NCBI GenBank assembly: GCA_964057225.1
Contig: OZ059897.1
Span: forward strand, 15,996,001 to 16,060,000
Direction: 5' to 3'
Source: Auanema rhodensis
Taxonomy: Eukaryota; Nematoda; Chromadorea; Rhabditida; Rhabditidae
DNA: 64,000 nucleotides
Both the position numbers and the translations under genes were made by a program. This document shows positions 52,757 through 64,000 of the stretch, one piece after another. Below the pieces are notes generated by a model. It did not search any database and was not told the DNA's origin. It worked only from the letters and a program-made list of their open reading frames with translations. Numbering within the stretch: the stretch's first letter is position 1; the number at the start of each line of letters is the position of its first letter.

Positions 52757-52767
52757 TTTATTTTATT
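52757..52767 (-). terminator. Overlapping AATAAA poly(A) signals for the 97-residue gene
   Basis: Two overlapping minus-strand AATAAA hexamers lie about 85 nt after the stop codon at 52847. Position and orientation fit, but the local AT richness makes such hexamers common. Confidence 0.4.
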
Positions 52768-52846
52768 AAAATTATCTGAGCATTTTATATAAAATGTGAA
52801 TTCTGTACAATAACCCGAGCAATATATCTATTTTATCATCCAGTTC

Positions 52847-53295
52847 CTAGAACTCAAGCTCTGGTTGAAAATCGAATTCTGGATACTGTTGGCTTGGCTT
52901 GTTTTTGACTGGTAGTTCTCTGAAACATTCAAGATGATTTATGAACAAGAATTAGGCTTTTTTCTATTTAAGTAAAATATTTTTTTTAATCTTCAAGGTT
53001 GGACTTCTGTTTAAGAAAATGAAACATACGGAAGAATCTTAGCGAAATCGAGAAGAGGGTATGGAAGATCATCTGGAATTGGGAAGCTTGGTTCTCTTTC
53101 AATAACAGAACGCTCAAATCTTAAGACTCGTCGAGAAATTGGATGCTGAAAAAGTATGAATGAAAAATTTTAATTTGGAATAAAACTTACTTTTTCAAAT
53201 GGATCACGTTTTCCTTTCTTGGTTATGGAACTTTTATCAAATGCCAGTACAGAGCAGACAATCAAGAAGATCACAAACAAAAAGCGAGGATACAT
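52847..53295 (-). CDS. Small secreted protein with dibasic cleavage sites (97 aa)
   Basis: Not recognised as a known family. Exons (minus): 53191-53295, 53030-53145, 52847-52919; 294 nt, all in phase, stop TAG. The product starts with a clear signal peptide (MYPRFLFVIFLIVCSVLA). The mature part has KKGKR (26-30), a Gly-Lys-Arg arrangement that in neuropeptide precursors directs cleavage and C-terminal amidation, and SRR (39-41). The rest is acidic and Pro-rich (PIPDDLPYPLL, YPEFDFQPELEF) and has no Cys. The start was chosen because ATG follows directly after TTCCAG, a possible trans-splice acceptor, and begins the signal peptide. The same acceptor could instead join an upstream coding exon (53369-53499), which is in phase. 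A peptide-hormone or neuropeptide-like precursor is an inference. Confidence 0.6.
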
Positions 53296-53368
53296 CTGGA
53301 ACTTAACCATTAAAACACATATAATGAAATAAACAAGATAAAAATAAAGAAAGTTATAGAACAACTAC

Positions 53369-54055
53369 TTGAAAAGGTAGATTATCAGGTATGAACCCGT
53401 TAGTAGCTATCAATGATTTTGCAAATGACGTTCTCAATTCATGGATCTCAATCCAAATAAGGTCATTAGGCCGAGAATACACTCGTTTGTATGTGTTATC
53501 TATCGATAGAACGACGTGGATGAAAAAGATTGAATGATGAGGTTATATCATCCAATAAATTCACTTAAAAGTGAAAAAGAAATGCGCAGTTATTGAATAT
53601 ATTCAAAAACTATAAATTCTGGAAATTGTTAAAATTTTTCTATACTAAAAACCAGAAATGTGAAAACGATCAACATGGAAAAATTAGAAACGGTTTCTTG
53701 TCACGAGGTGGATTGTTATTAATTGAAGAAAGTATGCTATATAGAAATAAATGCTGGGCGTAACAAGTAGAAGAAACTTTTCAAATACATATTTATATAT
53801 ACTGTTTCTTAACATTGAAGTAATTGAAGTGAATGAAATGATTGAAATTGTCTTTGTTATTACATATATAGCTGGAATTAAGTTGGGCGTGGCTGATTTT
53901 TTTCTTCTGATTTTTAAGAAATACTTTAGATATAGATGAGCTTACTGAAAATGGGGTGGGCGAAACGGACGATTATCCTTGAATGGACGCCCCCAATGAT
54001 GAATGCTCCGGCTAAATATAGCTGTTCTCTGTCTTGAATCTCTTTTTGACGTCAT
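53369..54055 (-). other. Candidate upstream exons of the 97-residue gene
   Basis: Two minus-strand stretches look like exons. Exon B (53369-53499) is preceded by ATAG and followed by a GTAGTT donor. It reads NTYKRVYSRPNDLIWIEIHE and 23 more residues, and joins in phase 0, across a 73-nt intron ending TTCCAG, to the exon beginning MYPRF. Exon A (53946-54055) begins ATG directly after TTCGTAG, reads MTSKRDSRQRTAIFSRS to PFRPPHF and ends at a GTAAGC donor. A and B do not join in phase (A leaves two bases, B needs one before it), so an intermediate exon is missing or one boundary is wrong. If B is used, the signal peptide would become an internal membrane segment. Confidence 0.3.
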
Positions 54056-54843
54056 CTACGAATAAAATGACCGATTGTTTTCTGAATCATTAGGAATTCA
54101 GTCCTGAGCAGTGTATGCTTTTAAAAAAGGGTATCGATGACGTTTTTTATTGTTGAATGACTAAATCTCAGAAGTAGTCTTGTAATAAGCGTAATTAAGT
54201 GTATCTAACATTTCAGAACTCATACTCATACTAGCTGAGCTAGTGGACATCAGAAAAGTATAGAACCGACACGTGTATTATATGCATTTAAAGAAAACTT
54301 TCAAACCAAATATATTATTCTAGAAACTAATATTGTTTTCTAATTCGTTCAATAATGAAGATATGTTTTTATAATATATTATTTAATTATACCGTATTTC
54401 GTGATCCTAAAGCCAAAAAGAGATCGTTTGATAATTTTTGTTGTTTGATTTAAATTGATACTTTTTTCATATAGTTGTAAAGATACATTAGAAAAGATAT
54501 ATTAAAACTGCTTGTATTTCTAACTTGATAGATCTTTAAACTCCGTGGTCTCCAGAGGAACTAGATCTGTTTGCTGTTTACAAACCATCTGCGCCCCCAA
54601 CGTAGGCTTGGAAAATTGAACAATTTTTGAAATATGACATTCATATGGAAATTTCTTATTATATAATTGCTTTATTTATTTTTAAATTAAGTGTCAAGTC
54701 GTATATTAATGCTTATTGAACTATTGATGAACATGAATTTATTTATTTTTAGTTATAATCTGTTCTTCCAGATATTTCTATGTATACGAAAACTTATTCA
54801 TAACTTCTGCTATATATCTTTCCTTTATTTTTAGAATTTAGCA
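54056..54843. other. Intergenic region between divergent genes
   Basis: The region between the 5' side of the small minus-strand gene and the start of WDR33 on the plus strand, so it could hold promoters for both. Mostly AT-rich. A GC-richer patch at about 54540-54605 stands out and is discussed as a finding. No TATA box can be singled out given the AT background. Confidence 0.5.
54828..54834 (+). promoter_or_regulatory. Candidate trans-splice acceptor upstream of WDR33
   Basis: TTTTTAG, following a pyrimidine-rich stretch, lies 9 nt before the WDR33 start codon (AATTTAGCA then ATG). There is no upstream exon in view. The position is typical of a nematode spliced-leader addition site. Confidence 0.5.
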
Positions 54844-57800
54844 ATGGCTGCTGTTGCGAATATGGTTAGTTAACTATGCATAAATTAATATTATTATGTT
54901 ACATGTTAAGGCAAATCCCATACAATTTGGGAACAATCCAGGATCTTCAACATCAGGAGTAACTTTAACATTTGCTTCACAACCTGGTATTTTCAGTTTC
55001 AATACCTTGTAGTAATTCAATGTTTTCAGGTCCCAGTGGAGCATCACCTGCGTTTTATAGGAAACCTGCACCTTTCCGTCCCTTTCAGCCTACTGCGGTT
55101 TGTTATCATTTAATTTAATATATATTTTCTTTCTTATAGTATCAACAAGATATTTTAATGGGTGATGGACCAGGTAGAAGATTAAGAAAAAATGTAGCTA
55201 ATGTTAGGCGACATGTGGACTATGTTTCAAATATTTTAAATCATGCTGAGGTAAAAATAAATTTCTTGAATTCAAGATCTAGTATGTTGTTAAGGCAAGA
55301 TTATGGCAATATGGAAAGAGACAACGGGTCATTCAGCAACCGGATGAATTATATCAGGTGTGTGTTAGTATTTTAATGTTTTAAAACTTTCCTTGTAGAA
55401 CACTGCATTACCTGCTTGGTGTACTCCTGATGTTCCTGTTGACTGCGTTCTTACCAAGTTTGTACGTGCTGCCATGAATAAAGTCAAATGTCCCGTCTAT
55501 ACACTTTGCGTAAGTATTTTATTTTTAATGCTTTAACAATATATTACAGTGGACACCTGAAGGAAAGAGATTAATAACGGGTGCTTCTACTGGAGAATTT
55601 ACGTTGTGGAATGGAACAGCTTTCAATTTTGAAACTATTCTACAGGTACTGATGCGGTATTATTTGTATCTTGTATTAGAAGCAAATAAAGTTCAGTGCA
55701 ATAGTCTGGGTAATAAAGATAGCGCGGTTTTTCTAAATTAAATAAACAACAATTCTGATTCGAATGCTCTCAGAGTCAAGTTATCAAATGATCAGAATGG
55801 ATAAATTAATCTTCTATAATTATGTCGAGTAACAGTGTAGTATAAGTAAACCAGAATGCGTACTATAAGGATTAGGTTGCAAATATTTCTATAGCAAAAT
55901 CATATCTGAAAACATAGCTGAATATGATATTGATATATATATAATATATAAATATATATATATATATATATACATAATTGATAATGCTCAATTGTTTTTG
56001 CCATACCACTTCATCGTTCAGACACAGTTTTTTAGGCTCACGATTCTGCTATTCGGGCAATGACATGGTCATATAATGAGCAATGGTTGGTTTCTGCTGA
56101 TCATGACGGTTATATTAAATACTGGCAACCCAATATGAATAATGTTCACATGTTTCAAGCGCATAAAGATGATCCAATTAGAGGTCTTAGGTAAGCATTT
56201 CGTAATCTAAGTTTCTCATCCAACTTTACCAGTTTTGCTCCAACTGATGTCAAATTTGTGTCTGCGTCTGATGACGGAACTGCGAGAATTTGGGATTTTG
56301 CTCATTGTGTCGAAGAGAGGGTTCTCAGGGGTCATGGAGCTGAAGTTCTATTCTTCATGTTATATGTAGTTCATATGTTGCTTATAGGTCCGGTGTGTTG
56401 ACTGGCATCCCACTAAAGGTTTAGTAGTGACAGGATCAAGAGATTCACAGCAACCAGTCAAACTTTGGGATCCGAAATCTGGACAATGTCTTTCAACGAT
56501 GTAAGCTAAAAGAACTTGAGACTTGATTTATTTCATTTTTTTACTTTAAGCCAAGATCACAAAAGTTCTGTAATGGCAGTAGAATGGAATAAAAATGGTA
56601 ATTGGCTTCTAACTGGAGGTCGTGATCACATAGTAAAACTATATGATATTAGAATTATGAAAGAAATGAATTCATATCGTGGTCACAAGAAAGAAGTAAC
56701 ATGTGAGTTAATTTTCAAGCTTTTCGTTCTTAATTGAAATAATTAAGCATTGGCTTGGAATCCCGTTCATGAGAATTTATTTGTTTCTGGTGGAGGAGAT
56801 GGTTCATTGGCATATTGGCTAGTTGGAACAGAAAAGGTGATAATAATGTTATAGTATTTAATAAATTTCAAGTTCACTGATTTAGGAAGTTGGTCTACTT
56901 GAGCATGCTCATGATCAAGCTGTATGGGCAATGAGGTTTCACCCTCAGGGACATATCCTTTCTACTGGTATACTTTATCTTGATACTAATTTTATTAATG
57001 TTTTTCTTAAGGTTCTAATGACAATAATACTAAATTTTGGGCTCGAAATCGGCCTGGCGATACTCAGGAAGATATATTCGGATTAGCTTCATTCACTACC
57101 AATATGGTTGGTGCCCTGGATAAGGAACGTGAACCAAAGCAGCCTATAATACGTCATGAGCCAGAAGAAGCGTCTATTACAGTTATCCCTGGTCGGCTAT
57201 TTTTCCCCATTTTAAAATATTGTTACATAAAACTTAAACATAAAGATAATTAATTCAGGAATGGGTCTTGATGACGATGTGTTCGAAAATATGAACAGAG
57301 AAGTTAATACAGCTACTACAGCGCCTACTGCTATGCTTCTAATGCCAGAAGATTTGAATGCTAGACAACTGGTATTTATTTTTAGGAAAGTTGTTTTTAC
57401 AGTATATTTTTAGGCTGCAAGTCAGAAGGCTCATAGAGTTCTTATAAAACAGCCTCCACCTAAGAAAGCTCAAAGACAGTTTGAAAGAATGTGGAATGTT
57501 AGCAAGCCTGGAGGTTTCTATCTAAATATAGCTGTTTATTCTTTCTTTTTTTCTAGCTGTTGATGAACAACCAATTGAAGACGATGTTTTCCGAAGACCT
57601 AAAGCTAGTCTTCTTGGTGCTCCACCTCCTTCAATGCTTACTCATCCAGGTATAGAATCTAATATAGTAACATTTATTATTCGTGCATTATAGCTGGCGC
57701 TCCTCCTCAACCCAGTTTTCCTAACCAACGTCCCCCTCTTGGACCACCACCAGGATGGAAGCCAAACAATGGACCTGCAGCTCCACCTCCTCTTCGTCCT

Positions 57801-58482
57801 ACTCCACAAAACTTCCCTCCTCCCGCTCAGCCTAGTCGAGGACCTCCACCACAACAGCCTCCTGCTCAACCACCAGCTGGACGAGGACCTCCTCCCTCAC
57901 AACCAGCAGGAAGGCAAATGCCACCGAATTTCCCTCCTCCATTCCCGGCAATGCCTCCTCCGGGTGTCTGGTCTTCTGGAGGCCAATCGTCATCTAATGA
58001 TGAACCTGATCCTAGAGTACGTTAAACTATTATATTTATATTTAATAACATACTTATCTAGGATATTGATTATCGAGGGAAACAGTCTAGTAATCCACAG
58101 TATGGTACGGATATTGATCTAAGATCTCAACCACCTAATCGTATGGGTCCACCTCCAAGTGAAACATGGCGACGACAAGATAATGGTCATATTTTGTTTA
58201 ATTCTGCATCATCTTTATTAATTTATCTTTTAGGTAACCAGCCTCCTCCACAACCTTTAATGAATGATCCACGCATGAGAAAGCCAGAAGAAATTCGAGA
58301 TCCGAGAAGAAGACACCAGGTATATTATTATTAGTTGTTCGAAATTATGCTTCCATTCTTCTTAGGATCCTTCTCGACCACAACAGCAGCAACAACCTAT
58401 GGAACCTAGGAATAGTTGGATGCCTCAATTGAATAACACATATCCTGCCAATTCGGGAAGAAATCGTTCGAGAAAATTCTAG
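54844..58482 (+). CDS. pfs-2: WDR33 / PFS-2, WD40 subunit of the mRNA 3'-end processing complex (CPSF)
   Basis: WDR33 helps CPSF bind the AAUAAA poly(A) signal in the nucleus. Exons: 54844-54864, 54911-54986, 55030-55097, 55140-55250, 55283-55357, 55399-55509, 55550-55645, 56036-56190, 56233-56344, 56388-56500, 56551-56702, 56748-56836, 56886-56967, 57012-57191, 57259-57371, 57414-57513, 57557-57649, 57694-58016, 58062-58185, 58234-58319, 58366-58482. They total 2397 nt, all in phase (798 residues). After a short N-terminus comes the family's pre-propeller motif ([30 protein letters not shown]), then WD40 repeats ([55 protein letters not shown]), then an acidic linker ([12 protein letters not shown]) and a Pro/Gln-rich tail from about residue 575, ending NRSRKF. 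Order and length fit metazoan WDR33, with the short tail seen in worms rather than the long vertebrate collagen-like region. Confidence 0.93.
55251..55282 (+). other. 32-nt intron in WDR33
   Basis: The intron runs GTAAAA to ATCTAG. A shorter alternative ending at TTCAAG (26 nt) puts a stop codon in frame immediately. The 32-nt version restores [12 protein letters not shown], which matches the conserved pre-propeller segment. This is near the lower limit of spliceable introns. Confidence 0.75.
55932..55971. repeat. (AT)n microsatellite in WDR33 intron 7
   Basis: About 40 bp of alternating AT in the only long intron of the gene (55646-56035, 390 nt). The rest of that intron shows no feature. 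Confidence 0.9.
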
Positions 58483-58557
58483 TTGTAAATACGTGATGTT
58501 GCTTAATTGTGTTGGCCTTCTTCTTTCGTATTTGGATTATTCTTGACAAACTTTTAT

Positions 58558-58563
58558 AATAAA
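58558..58563 (+). terminator. Poly(A) signal AATAAA for WDR33
   Basis: Canonical AATAAA 76 nt after the WDR33 stop codon, in the expected orientation. The segment 58564-59084 between this signal and the next gene has no further recognisable feature. Confidence 0.65.
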
Positions 58564-59065
58564 GTAGTTGGAAAACGTTATCATAGTTTAGTTTCAAATC
58601 TGAGCAAATATACATTATAAGTAATGCATTACAGTATTACAGCCGATTAAAGCCGAACCCCGGAATGAGTGTCACACTTCAAATTGGTTCCATACAAACT
58701 AGACGGCTTAATTACTAATGTGATAGCCAAAATTCTAATTCCAAAAATGACTCATGAATCTTTTTAATTCTCTAAGATAAGAATTGCAGTATATGATCTA
58801 GCTATAAAGATAATTGATTGCTAACAATATAGCAAACATAGCTATTGAAATGAGTTTTCAGCAGCTCTGAGCATTCAATTGATAAGATAGACTGATAAAA
58901 AAAAAGATATATTCAAGTTTTCAGTTTATCTAAGCGTTCATTGAAATTTATGGTTCATATAGCAATTTTTACTATATTATGTAAATGTGTATTGTGCTTA
59001 AATTGTATGAACTAGATTATATTTTTTAATTTAATAACATTTCAGTTAACTATTTTTTTATTTTT

Positions 59066-59082
59066 ATATTTTTTTTTTATAG
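59066..59082 (+). promoter_or_regulatory. Strong candidate spliced-leader acceptor 5' of the Ly6-like gene
   Basis: A long T-rich tract ending TTTTATAG stops 2 nt before ATG. No coding exon precedes it. An acceptor this close to the initiator is the classic position of nematode trans-splicing. Confidence 0.6.
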
Positions 59083-59084
59083 AA

Positions 59085-59589
59085 ATGATTAAAACTTTGA
59101 TTTTACTCTCTCTCTTGATTTCTTTTTCTTATGGACTTAATTGTTATTCCGGCATGAAGACGCATCTTGATGGATTCAATCAAAATAATGTTACTCAAAG
59201 AAGTTGTCCAAGTCATGTCAATAACTGTATTACGTTGGTTATGCTATGAATACTTCAAAAAAAATATAAATTTCAGTGAAGCTGTTGGACTAAGCTCAAT
59301 GACAGATCATTCGATTTCTGGATATCGTTATGACTGTGATTATCTTAGGCAGTGTGATCTGATGGTTGGAAAGGTTATTTTCTATCTATCTATATATATA
59401 TATATATATAAATTTTTTTAAAATGATAAATAACATCGTTGTCCCTTATTCAATTATCTTTAGAGTAACAGTTGCCAAGATTATTATGTTGGACAAATTT
59501 GCTGCTGCCAATCCGATTATTGCAACTCTTCTAGCATCAATTCCATAATTTCTCTAACTATCTTTGCTATTGTGAGCTTTTTCTTATAA
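59085..59589 (+). CDS. GPI-type Ly6/ET-module-like surface protein, one junction out of frame
   Basis: Three exon-like segments. 59085-59237 encodes a signal peptide (MIKTLILLSLLISFSYG) followed by LNCYSG, SCPSHVNNC. 59277-59373 encodes EAVGLSSMTDHSIS and YDCDYLRQCD. 59464-59589 encodes NSCQDYYVGQ, then CCCQSDYCNSS, then a hydrophobic tail (about 15 residues) to the stop. The Cys order and the CCC-x3-DYCN ending fit the Ly6/uPAR-like ET-module family of nematodes; the tail fits a GPI-anchor signal, so it would be a small extracellular surface protein. Segments 2 and 3 join in phase. Segments 1 and 2 do not: the only GT donor (GTTATG) and the TTTCAG acceptor leave one base too many, giving an immediate TGA. 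Either a base is wrong or inserted, splicing is non-canonical, or this is a young pseudogene. With one base fewer the product would be 124 residues. Confidence 0.55.
59385..59411. repeat. (AT)n run in intron 2 of the Ly6-like gene
   Basis: A short TATC and TA microsatellite following the GTTATT donor of the second intron. It probably has no role beyond intron length variation. Confidence 0.8.
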
Positions 59590-59779
59590 AACGTTATCAA
59601 TTTAAAAAAAATGTCATGATTAGTATCTAAAATTAGACGCACTACACTGCTTATAGAGAATGTGCATTACTTTACTTTTAAGTTTGTTTTAATTTCTTAA
59701 ATTTTAGAAACTTATATTGTGCATTCAATTGAAAATTATATTAATATTCAATATAGTTAACTTTGTTGTGTCTCTTACT

Positions 59780-59785
59780 TTTATT
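59780..59785 (-). terminator. Candidate AATAAA for the alpha-glucosidase gene
   Basis: TTTATT on the + strand gives a minus-strand AATAAA about 130 nt after the alpha-glucosidase stop codon. The two convergent genes have only about 320 bp between stop codons, and a plus-strand AATAAA at 59832-59837 could serve the Ly6-like gene, so the 3' UTRs may overlap. Confidence 0.4.
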
Positions 59786-59912
59786 TCTTAATATTTTAAA
59801 GTTATGTAAGCAAACAATTAGTTTCAAATAGAATAAAAACAGATTTGCTTTCAAAGTTGTTTTAATTAAATTAAATTTAAGTATATTTTCTTCATACAAA
59901 GAAAAAATCCAA

Positions 59913-63837
<3,925 letters not shown>

Positions 63838-63840
63838 AAT

Positions 63841-63850
63841 CTTGAAATAG
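63841..63850 (-). promoter_or_regulatory. Candidate trans-splice acceptor 5' of alpha-glucosidase
   Basis: On the minus strand CTATTTCAAG is followed by ATT and then the start codon. It is three bases from the ATG, with no upstream coding exon in view, so it probably receives a spliced leader. Confidence 0.5.
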
Positions 63851-63865
63851 AAATGTTTTAAAATA

Positions 63866-63889
63866 TTTCACGTGAACTTTCACGTGAAC
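63866..63889 (-). promoter_or_regulatory. Tandem CLEAR/E-box repeat upstream of alpha-glucosidase
   Basis: The 12-mer TTTCACGTGAAC occurs twice head to tail. Each copy carries the palindrome TTCACGTGAA with a CACGTG E-box, centred about 34 and 46 bp upstream of the start codon. TCACGTGA is the core of the CLEAR element bound by the bHLH factor TFEB (HLH-30 in worms), which controls lysosomal genes including acid alpha-glucosidase in mammals. CACGTG is also bound by Myc/Mondo-Mlx and USF-type factors. The motif is seen directly; the binding factor is inferred. Confidence 0.6.
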
Positions 63890-64000
63890 AAATTTATTGC
63901 TCTCGTAATTGTTTTAATGTAAATCAAATATTGTACGGTTGCATTTTTTAGAAAGAGAACGTTACAGATAATATAAGATGAAAGAAACTAAATACAAGCA

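Overview
The window looks like nuclear DNA of an AT-rich invertebrate, most likely a nematode. Four things point that way: many very short GT-AG introns (32 to about 70 nt); polypyrimidine-plus-AG acceptors lying just 5' of several start codons, as expected for spliced-leader trans-splicing; a small secreted protein ending in a CCC..DYCN signature typical of nematode Ly6/ET-module proteins; and close fits to worm gene families (Eph receptor, WDR33/PFS-2, GH31 alpha-glucosidase). The species cannot be named from the sequence. Gene models below were assembled by hand from splice consensus and reading-frame continuity, and were not checked against transcripts.

Layout. Bases 1-20582 hold no gene I can support: very AT-rich DNA with (AT)n, (GA)n and (GTTTT)n microsatellites, a strong purine bias on the + strand, and one less AT-rich patch (about 3380-4010) resembling a decayed gene. 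Bases 20583-32626 (minus) encode a complete Eph receptor tyrosine kinase in 18 exons (1078 residues): signal peptide, ephrin-binding domain, Cys-rich region, two fibronectin III domains, one membrane helix, an intact kinase, a SAM domain and a PDZ-type C-terminus. Bases 32627-49600 are gene-free and visibly less AT-rich than the left end. The right third is gene-dense: a 546-residue secreted Cys/Thr-rich mucin-like protein (49628-51704, minus); a 97-residue secreted protein with dibasic sites (52847-53295, minus, possibly with more 5' exons); WDR33/PFS-2, the mRNA 3'-end-processing WD40 protein (54844-58482, plus); a GPI-type Ly6-like protein with one broken splice junction (59085-59589, plus); and a complete 949-residue GH31 alpha-glucosidase with a trefoil domain (59913-63837, minus).

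The genes do not form one pathway. Eph (cell-contact signalling), WDR33 (poly(A) signal recognition) and alpha-glucosidase (luminal or lysosomal glycan breakdown) are unrelated neighbours. The Ly6-like gene and the alpha-glucosidase converge with about 320 bp between stop codons. The most testable regulatory signal is a tandem TTTCACGTGAAC just upstream of the alpha-glucosidase start, matching the core of the TFEB/HLH-30 CLEAR box. I found no convincing undescribed multi-gene system. The best novel candidates are the mucin-like protein, the small dibasic-site protein and the gene-free middle domain.
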